Notes: generated by a model not told the origin, from the letters alone. Counted from the first letter of the stretch, positions 25,901 to 38,294 are shown. The stretch is 64,000 nucleotides of DNA from Bilabrum cf. latius (GCA_965178125.1 OZ237755.1:868001-932000); one strand, 5' to 3'. Numbers and translations: made by a program.

Positions 25901-26138
25901 CCCACGACTCAGTATCGAAGAAGATCCCATCAAGTACCTCGGCAATGGTGCTTTCGCTTGCTTTGCTGATTCTGACGCCGCCTAACTAACCTAAACCATA
26001 CTATCTACTCAGAGCAGTTTTTACCAATGTATCTATCCTAGATCCTTTGATCTGCTTTGTCTCTGGGTTGAATGCACCCTACGACAAACATGCCTACAGA
26101 TGCTCCGCCTCAAAGCAGCTGCAGTCTTCGTGTCCCAT
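16491..26138 (-). mobile_element. Truncated Helitron-like element (Rep + OTU-like + Pif1 helicase)
   Basis: On the minus strand one frame runs from ATG 26138 to 16490 with numerous in-frame TAGs (Gln) and a single in-frame TGA at 22926. It encodes an N-terminal unknown region, a Helitron_like_N/Rep region, an OTU-like region and a Pif1 helicase. The helicase stops at the array junction before its C-terminal motifs. The canonical CTRR 3' end is absent at 16490, and no clean 5' TC end was found, so the element is truncated. Array DNA lies on both sides. The right side resumes about 0.35 kb into a unit, so this is not a simple insertion into one site. Confidence 0.75.
22926..26138 (-). CDS. N-terminal ORF of the Helitron-like element
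   Basis: 1,070 codons from ATG 26138 to TGA 22926, with several TAG-Gln codons (for example at 24519 and 23646). The N-terminus is Cys/His-rich (GHEDCSCFEAEHLQACLS), and a GHCVACGRL motif lies near residue 210. There is a basic Arg-rich segment near 25080-25110 and an acidic Ser-Asp run near 23950. The frame is open further upstream to a TAA at about 26213, so the true start may lie earlier. The same frame continues directly into the Rep region, so the TGA probably splits what was one polyprotein. No family was assigned to this part; large Helitron proteins often have unclassified N-terminal regions. Confidence 0.55.
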
Positions 26139-26781
26139 TGTGCCTTCCGGGTGCTCATCCAATTTATCTGTGATAACATAATGGCCATGGATACATTCGA
26201 GGACATAATCACTTTAGGGTCTCATCGATACGTGTGCATCATCCAACACCTGGATGCTACTCTTGAACAGTTCATGTTCTTACCTATATCATATTCAGCA
26301 CTCTCATACGAAGCTTTCGCATCCTGGAGAGCCCCTGGTAACTCCACAGCCATATCAAATGGATCGACCTGCAGCTTCTGTTCGAGTTCACAGCTGAGCA
26401 CTTGAGCATTGCTGGCATCCTACGGATAGTTATGCCCGTCTTGCTATCCGCTTTGATCCTGGTAGCCGCTTGCATGTTGGCGCTCTCGCAGACCTGCAAC
26501 GTGTCTCTGTTGTCGAACTCTTTTATCTGTTCGAGCTCGCTTACGTCCTCGTGGCATATTCCGTATTTGATTTAGCTGCAGCGCCAGTGATCTGCTGCCA
26601 CTCTGAGCTACTTGGCACGGACAAAAATGAATAATATACTTGACTTTAATTAAAAATATGATGTTTCAAGTTGTGCTCCACGGCTTACTCATATCTCTCA
26701 CCTTTACAGGTGTACCACTTATCCTGGTTCGGCACGCACTGTTCAACAATACAACACTTCAGCTCCAGACAATTCACTTAT
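26139..26781. other. Spacer between Helitron-like ORF and array
   Basis: The minus-strand frame of the element stays open to a TAA at about 26213. The remainder is AT-richer and shows no supported gene or clear Helitron 5' terminus. Array homology starts at about 26782. Confidence 0.4.
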
Positions 26782-29700
26782 AGCAAGCTTAGCTTAACTC
26801 GATCTTTACACTAATTGTTGGTATTGTGGTGTAGGTCACGGTTCTTGTGAGCATCAGGACGTATCCCAGTCGTGTCGAGAAAATCGCCACGTCACGGTGG
26901 CGTTGTCAATCAGCCTGCTGACCGAAGATGAATTCCTGAAACACACACTCGCCTCGCAGCGATGCATGCACCTCGAGCAACCGACTGCCACACACAGAGT
27001 TGCAGCGCAGCAGTCGTGCATCGTGGAGCCAATATCTGTCCCAATGCAATGGCGCTGGTGCGGGCGCCGTCTGGTCTCCATGCGAGCAGCGAGTTCCAGA
27101 TTTCGGATGGTCGGGCCGCTCAAGAAGATGAGTGAAAATCGGTTTCGGGGCCCAATTTCAGGCCAGATTACCGGTGCATTGCCGGCGTCGGAGCGCGTCG
27201 GAGTGCGACGCCGAGGAAACTTAAGGATTCAATCTGGCGATCCGCCGGGGCGGCCGGGCTGCGCGCCGTGGTCGGTTGGCGCAGGTTGCCAAAACGACGA
27301 AAAAGTTATCTGGGCCTCACGCCCGTCGGCGGGCGCAGCCGCTGGGTGCATATCGAATTACATCTGAATGCGCTCGGAAGCGCAAGAGCACATTTTTGAG
27401 TTAGGTCCTCGTTCGCGAGAAAAGTGCCGGAACGTGGGTTTTGGGCCTTGTGCCGACGGCCGCCGAGCACCAAATCCGCCCCGGCATGCGCTTTCCCAGC
27501 GGTGAGCGTGAAGCCGACTGGCATATAAAGTTGCGCATGCGTGATCACAAATGCTTGGTTGGGGTCCGATGCCGGGTCCGGCGCGCGCGCGGGGCGCTAG
27601 GTCCAATTGCCAAGGCAGGGTGGGAGCGAGCCTATATATAATATCCTTAACTAGACATGGCCTTAGGCCCCTTCCCCCGTCTGTCTTATAGGGGGGAAGG
27701 GGCCGGGAGCAGGCCGCGTCTCGTCCCGAAGCGAGGGAAGCCCAGGCCGGGCGTGACTCGCAGGGTGGTCGCGCAGCTGGTCGCAAGCTGGTCCGGTGGG
27801 AGGCCTGGGGGGAGCCGGATGTACGGCCTTGCCGGCTGCTGCCCTACGATATTCCGTGCAGACATTGTTGCATTAAACATAGTATGCAATTTATAGCCAT
27901 GGCGTATGAACGTGTGCGCGCAGGGTTGCCGGGGTCGCTCACCGTCACGGGATGTCACTGCCACGGCATCGTCGTACCCAGTGTTGTACACACGAACGCA
28001 CCAAAGCTGCGAGCCAGCAAGTTAAGTTGAACACGATGTCTACACGACTTGTTGGTATTGTGATGTAAGTCACAGCTCTTCTGAGCATCGCCACGTATCC
28101 CAGTCGTGTACAGGAAGTCGCCACGTCACGGTGGCGTTGCCGAGCGGCGAAGATGAATTCCTGAAACACACTCTCGCCTTGCAGCGATGCATGCACCTCG
28201 AGCAACCGACTGCCACACACAGAGTTGGAACGCAGCAGTCGTGCATCGTGGAGCCAATATCTGTCCCAATGCAATGGCGCTGGTGCGGGCGCCGTCTGAT
28301 CTCCCTGCGAGCAGCGAGGTCCACATTTCGGATGGTCGGGCCGCTCAGGAAGATGAGTGGAAATCGGTTTCGGGCTCGGCCGTCGGAGCAAATTTCCGGT
28401 GCGTTGCCAGCGTCGGAGCTCATCGGAGTACGGCGCCTAAGTAACTTCAGGTCTCAATCTAGCGATCCGGCGGGGCGGCGGGGCGGGTTGGCGAGGCATG
28501 TTGCAGCTTTTGGCGAAAATGACGATCCTGTTTGCCGACTTACGTGCCCGGCGCATGGAGTTGCCGCTGGGTGCGTTGCAATGTTTGTGTGTGTGCGCAC
28601 CTTTCTACCTGATGAATTTTCGAGTTAGGTCCTCGTTCGCGAGCAAGGTCCCCGGACGTCCGATTTCGGCTTGCTGCCGACGGAATTCTCGAGGTTTTTC
28701 GCCCCGGCATGCGCTTTCCCAGCGGTGGGCGTGAAGCCGACTGGCATATAAAGTTGCGGATGCGTGATCACAAATGCTTGGTTGGGGTCCGATGCCGGGT
28801 CCGGCGCGCGTGCGCGGCGCTAAATCCTTGTGCCAAGGTAGGGTGGGAGCGTGTCTATATATAATATCCTTAACTAGACATGGCCTTAGGCCCCTTCCCC
28901 CGTCTGTCTTATAGGGGGGAAGGGGCCGGGAGCAGGCCGCGTCTCGTCCCGAAGCGAGGGAAGCCCAGTGCGGGCGTGACTCGCAGGGTGGTCGCGCAGC
29001 TGGTCGCAAGCTAGTCCTGTGTGGGAGGCCTGGGGGGAGCCGGATGAATGGCCTTGCCGGCTGCTGCCCTACGATATTCCGTGCAGACATTGTTGCATTA
29101 AACATAATATGCAATCTACAACCCTGGCGTTTGAACGTGTGCGCGCAGGGTTGCCGGGGTCGCTCACCGTCACGGGTTGTCACTGCCACGGCACCGTCGT
29201 ACCCGTACCCAGTGTTGTACACACGAACGCACCAAAGCTGCGAGCCAGCAAGTTTAGGTTAACTTGATCTCTACACGACTTGTTGGTATTGTGGTGTAAG
29301 TCACAGCTCTTGTGAGCATCGCCACGTATGCCAGTCGTGTCCAGGAAATCGCCACGTCACGGTGGCGTTGCCGAGCGGCGAAGATGAATCCCTGAAACAC
29401 ACTCTCGCCTTGCAGCGATGCATGCACCTCGAGCAACCGACTGCCACGCACAGAGTTGGAGCGCAGCAGTCGTGCATCTTGGAGCCAATATCTGTCCCAA
29501 TGCAATGGCACCGGTGCGGGCGCCGTCTGATCTACCTGCGAGCAGCGAGGTCCAGATTTCGGATGGTCGGGCCGCTCAGGAAGATGAGTGAAAATCGGTT
29601 TCGGGCTCGGCCGTCGGGGCAAATTTCCAATGCATTGCCAGCGTCGGAGCTCATCGGAGCGCGGCGCGTAAGTTACTTCAGGTCTCAATCTAGCGATCCG

Positions 29701-32620
29701 GCGGGGCGGCGGGGCGGGTTGGCGAGGCATGTTGCAGCTTTTGGCGAAAATGACGATCCTGTTTGCCGGGTTACGGGCCGGGCGCTTCGAGTTGCCGCTG
29801 GGTGCGTTGCAATGTTTGAGTGTGTGCGCACCTTTCTACCTGATGAATTTTCGAGTTAGGTCCTCGTTCGCGAGCAAGGTCCCCGGACGTCCGATTTCGG
29901 CTTGCTGCCGACGGAATTCTCGAGGTTTTTCGCCCCGGCATGCGCTTTCCCAGCGGAGGGCGTGAAGCCGACTGGCACATAAAGTTGCGGATGCTTGATA
30001 ACAAATGCTTGGTTGGGGTCCGATGCCGGGTCCGGCGCGCGCGCGGGGCGCTAGGTCCAATTGTCAAGGCACTGCGGTAGCGAGCCTATATATAATATCC
30101 TTAACTAGACATGGCCTTAGGCCCCTTCCCCCGTCTGTCTTACGGGGGGGAAGGGGCCGGGAGCAGGGCGCGCCTTGTCCCGAAGCGAGGGAAGCCCAGC
30201 GCGGGCGTGACTCGCAGGGTGGTCGCACAGCTGGTCGCAAGCTGGTCCGGTGGAAGGCCTGGGGGGAGCCGGATGAATGGCCTTGCCGGCTGCTGCCCTA
30301 CGATATTTCGTGCAGGCATTGTTGCAACAAACATAGTATGCAATCTATAGCCATGGCGTTTGAACGTGTGCGCGCAGGGTTGCCGGGGTCGCTCACTTCC
30401 ACAGGTTGTCACTGCCACGGCATCGTCGTAGTACCCAGTGTTGTACACACGAACGCACCAAAGCTGCGAGCCAGCAAGTTCAGTTTAACTTGATCTTTGC
30501 ACGACTTGTTGGTATTGTGGTGTAAGTCACAGCTCTTCTGAGCATCGCCACGTATCCCAGTCGTGTACAGAAAATCGCCACGTCACGGTGGCGTTGCCGA
30601 GCGGCGAAGATGAATTCCTGAAACACACACTCGCCTTGCAGCGATGCATGCACCTCGAGCAACCGACTGCCACACACAGAGTTGGAACGCAGCAGTCGTG
30701 CATCGTGGAGCCAATATCTGTCCCAATGCAATGGCGCTGGTGCGGACGCCGTCTGATCTCCCTGCGAGCAGCGAGGTCCAGATTTCGGATGGTCGGGCCG
30801 CTCAAGAAGATGAGTGAAAATCGGTTTCGGGGCCCGAATTCAGGCCAGATTACCGGTGCATTGCCAGCGTCGGAGCGCGTCGGAGTGCGACGCCGAGGAA
30901 ACTTAAGGACTCAATCTGGCGATCCGCCGGGGCGGCGGGGCTGCGCGCCGTGGTCGGTTGGCGCAGGTTGCCAAAACGACGAAAAAGTTATCTGGGCCTC
31001 ACGCCCGTCGGCGGGCGCAGCCGCTGGGTGCATATCGAATTACATCTGAATGCGCTCGGAAGCGCAAGAGCACATTTTTGAGTTAGGTCCTCGTTCGCGA
31101 GAAAAGTGCCGGAACGTGGGTTTTGGGTGCCGACGGCCGCCGAGCAGGAAATCCGCCCCGGCATGCGCTTTCCCAGTGGTGAACGTGAAGCCGACTGGCA
31201 TATAAAGTTGCGGATGCGTGATAACAAATGCTTGGTTGGGGTCCGATGCCGGGTCCGGCGCGCGCGCGGGGCGCTAGGTCCAATTGCCAAGGCACTGCGG
31301 TAGCGAGCCTATATATAATATCCTTAACTAGACATGGCCTTAGGCCCCTTCCCCCGTCTGTCTTATAGGGGGGAAGGGGCCGGGAGCAGGGCGCGCCTCG
31401 TCCTGGAGCGAGGGAAGCCCAGCGCGGGCGTGACTCGCAGGGTGGTCGCGCAGCTGGTCGCAAGCTGGTCCTGTGGGAGGCCTGGGGGGAGCCGGATGAA
31501 TGGCCTTGCCGGCTGCTGCCCTACGATATTTCGTGCAGGCATTGTTGCAACAACTGACAAATATAATATGCAATCTACAGCCATGGCATTTCAACGTGTG
31601 CGCGCAGGGTTGTCGGGGTCGCTCACCGTCACGGGTTGTCACTGCCACGGCACCGTCGTACCCAGTGTTGTACACTCGACCACAGTAAAGCTGCGAGCTG
31701 AAGGTATGCAGCAAGTTAAGTTGAACACGATCTTTGCAGGACTTGTTGGTATTGGTGTGTAATTCACAGCTCTTGTGAGCATCGCCACGTATCCCAGTCG
31801 TGTGCAGGAAGTCGCCACGTCACGGTGGCGTTGCCGAGCGGCGAAGATGAATTCCTGAAACACACACTCACCTTGCAGCGATGCATGCACCTCGAGCAAC
31901 CGACTGCCACACACAGAGTTGGAACGCAGCAGTCGTGCATCGTGGAGCCAATATCTGTCCCAACGCAATGGAGCTGGTGCGGGCGCCGTCTGGTCTCCCT
32001 GTGAGCAGCGAGGTCCAGATTTCGGATGGTCGGGCCGCTCAGGAAGATGAGTGAAAATCGGTTTCGGGGTCCGATTTCAGGCCAGATTACCGGTGCATTG
32101 CCAGCGTCGGAGCGCGTCGGAGTGCGACGCCGAGGAAACTTAAGGATTCAATCTGGCGATCCGCCGGGGCGGCGGAGCTGCGCGCCGTGGTCGGTTGGCG
32201 CAGGTTGCCAAAACGACGAAAAAGTTATCTGGGCCTCACGCCCGTCGGCGGGCGTAGCCGCTGGGTGCGTAGCATATTACATCTGAATGCGCTCGGAAGC
32301 GCAAGAGCACATTTTTGAGTTAGGTCCTCGTTCGCGAGAAAAGTGCCGGAACGTGGGTTTTGGGCCTTGTGCCGACGGCCGCCGAGCAGGAAATCCGCCC
32401 CGGCATGCGCTTTCCCAGTGGTGAGCGTGAAGCCGACTGGCACCAAAAGTTGCGCATGCGTGATAACAAATGCTTGGTTGGGGTCCGATGCCGGGTCCGG
32501 CGCGCGCGCGGGGCGCTAGGTCCAATTGCCAAGGCAGTGCGGTAGCGAGCCTATATATAATATCCTTAAGGTCTAATTGCCAAGGCAGTGCGGTAGCGAG
32601 CCTATATATAATATCCTTAA
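26782..32620 (+). repeat. Tandem array, right block (partial unit + 4 units + 51-bp tail)
   Basis: A partial unit (26782-27648) enters at an internal point of the repeat. Full units start at 27649, 28872, 30103 and 31326, with periods of 1,223, 1,231, 1,223 and 1,242 bp. Types run A (partial), B, B, A, A. The array ends with an extra copy of only the last 51 bp of a unit (about 32570-32620), again including the TATA-like run. The last unit (31326) and left-block unit 2 (14025) share a 1,242-bp length, type A, and an ACTGACAAATAT variant, so blocks of units appear to have been copied together. Confidence 0.9.
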
Positions 32621-32861
32621 TGGCACCCCTACTGACGAATACAGAGCATCCATGTACAGTGATGTTTGGGCCGATAGTGGTATACTGATCGGATCAATTC
32701 CGAGTACGAGCTGAGCGAGACCAGCGCTCTCACTTAGGGGAATTCAGAAGAAGATAAAGGAAATAATTCAAAAAATCCTGGCTCAGCAGAAGACTCCGAC
32801 CCTACAGCGTGGTGAGCCGAGCCTGCGGACACTGGATGGGCGGTGCATTGTGACGGACATC

Positions 32862-35096
32862 ATGGAACACGCGGACGAATTGTTGGACTAGGTTGCATCT
32901 GCAGGCCCCTCGAGACGATGGCACGAGGTGCAGATGGAAGCAGCCGGCTATTCTGTGGACAATGACGGTGATGCGGGAGCGGGGATGACTGGGGATGCGC
33001 CGTCAGCATTGGGTGCGGACGGGATGTGGTAGGCTTGGGCACGATGCCTGGCAAAGCGGGACAAGATTGACTTGCGGTCATTCCCACCGGGCTAGGCACC
33101 ATCATCTGCTTTGGACGTCTGGTATGGAACGTTGTCACACTGGGAGCGTAGGGGCGAACTGCAGCAGGGGGAGCGATGGGCAGCACGCTAGCCGTGTACG
33201 CTGTCACCTCGTGGAGCATGGCAGGCACATTTGGCTCGTTGTCGACGCTGCGGGGCGCGGGGCGCAGTGGAGCCCGATTGTGTAGCGGGCCGGGGGTTTG
33301 TTGGACTGGCACGACATGGGCTTCGGGCGGAGGCAGTCTTGAAGGTGTTGGGGGCGCAGCCGGTACGGGCTGACCCGAAGGACTTGCCGGCGGACGAGGA
33401 GGATGTAGTCCCGTTCGTGGAAGCAGCAGCGAGTGCAGGCAAGATTCGACCGGTGGAGGGCGCCGCGGTCTAGGTGACGCCTATGTTCGTTGCCAAGAGG
33501 ACCGCAATCGAGGTACAGCAGCGGGAGGGTCAGACACCACGCTTGGTGCAGCGGGAGGACACGACTGGCAAGCAGCGCCTAGTCACGGATATGAAGCGCT
33601 CGGGCGCGAACGAGGCATTTCTTGACTTGCGTTTTCGGTATGGTGATTTTGCTCGGCATTTAGCAGAGCGAGTGGGACGTGACAGGCACGAATGGGGGGC
33701 AGCCTTCGATTTCAAGGCGGCATATCATAGTATAGCGCTGGCACCGGGGCTGCAGCGATGGATGGCAGTTCGCGGAGTGGGTGGCAGCATGTTTTAGTTT
33801 GTGGTCTTGTCGTTTGGTTGCAGAATGGGCTGTTTTGTCGCATCAGTAGTGTTGGCAGAGTGTCTAGCGGGGGTGCGACTGCGCACCGCACATTGGGCTT
33901 TTGGGTACATTGATGATGGCTTTCTGTCAGCACGTACGGAGTCCCGCACTATGTAGTTGTTGTGGTGTGCCGTGCTTGTAGCGCGGGGGATTGGCATGAG
34001 GATATAGCCTAGCAAACTTACCTTTCCAACATAGGTGATTGAGTTCCTTGGGCTAAAGATTACCCTGGGAGCCCACTTGAAGGTGACACTGCGCTCGGAT
34101 CGATGGCCACGGATCCACGCAGTGCTGAGGACCGTTGAGCGAATGCGAGCTTTCAACATGCTAGCAACGAGTGCGCTGGCGGTCAAGGCTGTGGAGAAAC
34201 TGGCAGGACAGTTGGGCGCGGCTGCGGCAGTAATCCCCCACGCTTCGCAGCACGTGTTTGCGATATACTAGGCGGCTGCAAAGGCTCGCAAAGGTGGTAG
34301 GCACATCTGGACGGCAGAGTTCAACGAGGAATTTGAGTGGTGGCTGACATGTAGGGACCGCGGTATCTTGACAGCGGCAGCAGCTGCACCGATATACCCG
34401 TTGCCGGAGGGGAGAGCATCCGTGTTTTGTGCTGACGCGTCAGCCCATGGACTGGGTGCAATGTGGCGCCGAGGCAATGGTGATTCTGGCTTGATGAAAA
34501 TGGGTTTCCACGAGGACATGCAGTTACTATCCAGTACGGCACGCGAACTAGCATCACTACGAGCTTTTTTGTCAGGACCAGGCTAGTTGGCGAGGAGCCA
34601 GACTTGCCCAGAGGCGCTCTTCGTGCTGTCAGACAATCAAGCCCTGCCAAATTTGCTGCGGAAGGGCGGCTCGATGAAGGCTGGGTAGCGAGATGAGCTG
34701 CGAGAGATTGGAAGGCTGGCTGAGAACTTGGGATACGTTATCTTCCCCGTGTGGTAGAGGCGAAGTACACCGATCATGGTGGCATGCGATAGATTGAGCA
34801 GGGTGGAGGACGGTGCTGGTCAACTGGTGTAGACGGCGGGGCAGCGCGTGGGCAAAACGGGGTTTGTCTCGGCGGCAAGGGCGACATCTGACTCAACTTT
34901 TCATGCACCATTTCATCTTCGCAGGACCATTTGGGGAGCTGATCCCAGTGACTGGACGAGCAGGCTCAAGTGCTGCGGCACAACGGCGAGCAGCGGTGGC
35001 GGCGACTAGGACCCTGATGCTGTAGGAGAGTCAGCAGCTCGGCAAGGGAGCTCTGGACGCGCGCAGGCGGAATCTGACCATGCAGGCGGAACTTGA
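32862..35096 (+). CDS. DIRS reverse transcriptase / RNase H
   Basis: 744 aa from the first suitable ATG to TGA 35094, with many TAG-Gln codons and no other interruption. The order fits DIRS/Ty3-like RTs: a region before the fingers ending GKIRPVEGAAVQVTPMFVAK, then GKQRLVTDMKRSGANEAF, AAFDFKAAYHSIALAP (motif A), MFQFVVLSFGCRMG (motif B region, its Gln being the TAG at 33795), FGYIDDGFLS (YxDD box near 33905) and EFLGLKITLG. RNase H follows with SVFCADASAHGLGAMW, LFVLSDNQALPNLL and a DRLSR end. The frame is also open without ATG back to 32715, so the start could be earlier. Its last 64 codons overlap the recombinase ORF. Confidence 0.8.
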
Positions 35097-36141
35097 GGTC
35101 GTGGATCCGGTGGAGGCCATGTGGGCTTTGCTGACGGAGTAGTGCGCCGCCGGGTTGAAGTATGCCACAGTGTTGCGATTGTTCCAAGCGCAAACGGCGT
35201 GGTTCAGGTCAGCGGAGTTCCCGCGTACCCCACTCGCAGACGTGGAGCACAGGCAGGTCAAACTGGCCCTGCTCGGCTACAAGCGTAGATGTGCCGGGGC
35301 GACGGATCCGGACGCGGTACGTGCCCTACGTGTCCTGGTGGACAACCCTGTAACGTTGCGAGCACTAGTGATGATGGCCTGGTAGCTGCAGGCAGAGTGG
35401 GATTCGATGTGGCAAGGCCCAGCTGCGCTGGCCCGTGCGGACTACAACTCAACACCAGCGGTTCTCGATACATTTATGTGCTGCTATGTGGGGACATTCT
35501 GTGGCTTGGCCCGGTGGCCAGATCTGGTGCATCTGGCAATAGGGGAGATAGAGTGGACTGCAGCGTCTGATGACAACGAGGTTGTTCCCGTGGCACTGAT
35601 TGGGTGGCAGCGGTACAAGTCGCGGGTGCTCGGCGGCAACCCCGAGCAGCGCCCGCCAGCGGTCATTCCATGCTTGCCGGATGGATTCGAGGAGTTGTGC
35701 CCGTATCGGTGGCTGAAGTGGTGGGTATCAGTTCGGTAGCCAACATAAGGGCAGCGCGGGGAAGTATTCGCCTCTCGAACACGGGCTGCGCACAGTGCCA
35801 CGCTGCAGTGGATAACAGCGCAAGGGATTCCTGTGCACCGCAAGGGGGAGGGTGTGTACGCCTTCAAGAGTGCGGGAGTGTCAGCATTGCGCCAGACGGA
35901 CCCAACCAAGGACGAGAAGTACGTGCACGGCCAGGCTGGGTGGTCTCTGCCCAACATGCCAGCGGTGTATGATCGTTACTCATTGATGGAAGCGGCAAGG
36001 GTTACGAGGAGTGGGATTCTTCGGGCTATGGTGGGAGCTGGCTCCATCCCAGAACTTCTGAAGATTTGGGAATCCCAACGCAGGGAGCTTCACCGGAGCC
36101 CAGTGAGCAGTGGTGGGGGTGAACGGGATTCAGGGCTCTAA
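34903..36141 (+). CDS. DIRS tyrosine recombinase
   Basis: 412 aa in the +1 frame relative to the RT, from ATG 34903 to TAA 36139; the frame itself is open about 90 bases earlier. TAG codons are read as Gln throughout. Recombinase features: an N-terminal helical SAM-like part (KYATVLRLFQAQTAWFRS), box A CCYVGTFCGLARWPDLVHLA with its Arg, and a C-terminal block GVYAFKSAGVSAL...HGQAGWSLP...VYDRYS with a His and candidate catalytic Tyr. The usual Arg of box B seems to be Lys (AFKSAG), so activity is uncertain. Expression probably needs its own start, a frameshift or a reinitiation event. Confidence 0.65.
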
Positions 36142-36633
36142 CTGGGCCAGTGGGTGTTCCTTGCGGCGTTCGATGGGCGAACAGCCAAAAGGGGGGCCCA
36201 GTGTAGATCCCGTGGCCAGTGGCAGGTAGTCCCCATAGCGGCTTGAAAGGTCCGTGCCGCCTGCCCAGTGCCCGGGGAAGCACCAGCCAAAACCAAAGCG
36301 CCACGGAAGGAGGAGATTACGAGGAGCAGGTACTAGGTACGAGAGTGGAAGCTGAGGGCAGGACAAAGCGGCCAGCCGGGCCTAGGCGGCACGGAGACGG
36401 CCGTGCTAGCGACAGACGAGTGGGCGACGGTGGGTAGCGGCGCACGAGTGGCGCGTGGCGGGAGAGGGAGAGTGCTGGGGGAGCGAAGCATTGAGCGGTT
36501 GATCGACAGATCCACATTACCAACCATCACACTGTTCGTTGCAACGCATAGCTTCAGTAGACCGGATGCATCCGGTCCAATCTTCACAAAACAAAATTCG
36601 GTGATATCTTACGTCCCTTGCATTGCTGCTACG
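36142..36633. other. DIRS 3' flank and upstream region of the GT61 gene
   Basis: The GT61 frame is open back to a TGA at 36244 but has no ATG before 36934. An upstream exon carrying a membrane anchor, or loss of the 5' end through the retroelement insertion, would explain this. No repeat termini were identified. Confidence 0.35.
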
Positions 36634-38286
36634 GACGCAGAGCTCGCAAAAGCGCACGAAGAAATCGAGAGGTTGAAACACTAGCTGGCCTCGGCCCGGC
36701 AAACTGCCGCTGAAGCCGCTGGCCTGCTCCGAGCTAGACAGTAGAAAGATAAGGATGATCCGCAGGTTGAGCCTGCAGAGAACCCAGCAGATAGCCAGGT
36801 ACCAGCGCAGCCTGTAAAGCCTAGCAAAGAAGGATCCGAAGCAACGGCCGAGCGGAGCCCGTCCATTGAGTCGCCCCAGGAGGCCCAGAGAGCCCAAGAA
36901 ACCTAGGCTGCACTAACAAAGGATAGTACGCAAATGCTTTTACCTGCCACATCCAGCGCAGTGCCGCTCGCCTTGATGGATCCGCGGCTACCTCCGGTGG
37001 GAGGGCCCCCCCAGCCGGGCATCTGCTGGAAGGGCTTCGATTTCGGTTTCATCAAGGAGTGGACGGGCCCGTAGCACACCAAGCACATGTGCAACACTCG
37101 GTCGCAGGGAGATGCACGCCTCACGTGCTACTCGGCAAGGCATGCTCACCTCTCGCAGCCCGCGGCTCCCCACGCCATGTGCTCTCTAGACGGCGGCGGA
37201 TGGCTCGACTTCACGAAGATGGCCCCGGCGTAGTGCCCCGCCAGCAGACCCGGCTGGAAATGTGATGGGTAGCCCGTGTACCACCGGTTCACCAGAGGCT
37301 TCACCAGCAGCCGATGCGAGCCAACGCCAGAGAACAACCCCGTGCAGCACCTGTCCCAGGACCACCTCAGGGACATGTTCAAGGCCTTTCAGCCGCTGGG
37401 AGCGACAGAAGGCGAGGCGCCCCCGAGCGATGCATGGGGCTTGCCCTCTGGCCCCCTGGCTTTGTCTCCGGACAGTGCAGAGCTTGAGAGCCCAACCGCT
37501 GCTTCTGGCAATGGAAATGGCCCGCGCATCGTGCTTGCAGTCACCAGGGAGCGTGGGGAACACGCGAACCTGTTCCATGCCACGACGGATTTCATCAATG
37601 CGTTCATCGCACTGCATGGCATGGGTGTCATGGACGGGGAGCAGGGCAGGATTGCGGAACAGCGAGAGGCAGTCACCGGCAAGGTGGGCGTGCTGCTCCT
37701 CGACGAGCAAGCGGAGGGCCCCTTCGACGTAGTGTGGGAGAGGGTATTCGCGCCTCGGTGGGGGGTCAGGAGACCCTCAGTGTTCAAGCCGGCGGGGGAG
37801 GCGGGTGGCCTGCCGCAGTCCGGGGTGGGCCAGCACTAGAAAGTGCCGGAAGCGGGAAAGCCAATGCGCGGCCCTTAGTTGTCTGCCGACCGTGTCTTGT
37901 TTGTAGCGCCGGGTTATGCCTCCGCGTTCTTTCACCAGAACAAGGGGGATTCTCTGTGCCGCGAGCCGGTGAGGATGTACAGGGCATACAGGTCATTCTT
38001 CCTGGCCGGGCTGGGCGTGCAGGAGCCCAGGCCTGATCCCAGTGCGCCTCTGAAGGTGCTATTCGTGTCCCGCAGGCCGTACAACAAGTTTGTGGAGCAT
38101 TCGTTCGTGGGTCGGCAGATATCTAATGAGGATGAGGTGCTAGCCAAGCTGGGTCACGATGGCGGAAGGATGGTGTTCGGAACGAGCGGGGCGGTCGTGG
38201 AGAGAGTGGATTTCGTGCATTTTACGTACGAGCAGCAGGTGCAAAAGGTGGCTGAGACGGACATGCTGGTGGGCATGCACGGTGCA

Positions 38287-38294
38287 GCTCTGAC
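38287..38294 (+). repeat. Target-site duplication, left copy (GCTCTGAC)
   Basis: An 8-bp direct repeat identical to 39950-39957, immediately outside the left terminal inverted repeat. It lies inside the GT61 codons for Ala-Leu-Thr. Confidence 0.9.

Larger units (their letters stand above)
32715..36141 (+). mobile_element. DIRS-type retrotransposon (RT/RNase H + tyrosine recombinase)
   Basis: Two overlapping ORFs in different frames encode RT/RNase H and then a tyrosine recombinase, the gene order typical of DIRS elements. The RT frame is open from after a TGA at 32712. Termini (inverted or split direct repeats) were not located by eye, so the bounds are those of the coding region. The left side abuts the tandem array at about 32620. 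Both ORFs use TAG as Gln. Confidence 0.75.

Noticed and set aside
12808-32620. Protein genes in the array units (for example ORFs of 79, 101, 117 and 142 aa on both strands)
   Set aside because: Overlapping ORFs on both strands, variable ends between units and no family features; they follow from GC-rich repeat composition.
12808-32620. CRISPR array
   Set aside because: Units are about 1.2 kb and nearly identical throughout, without short repeats and unique spacers, and the DNA is eukaryotic.
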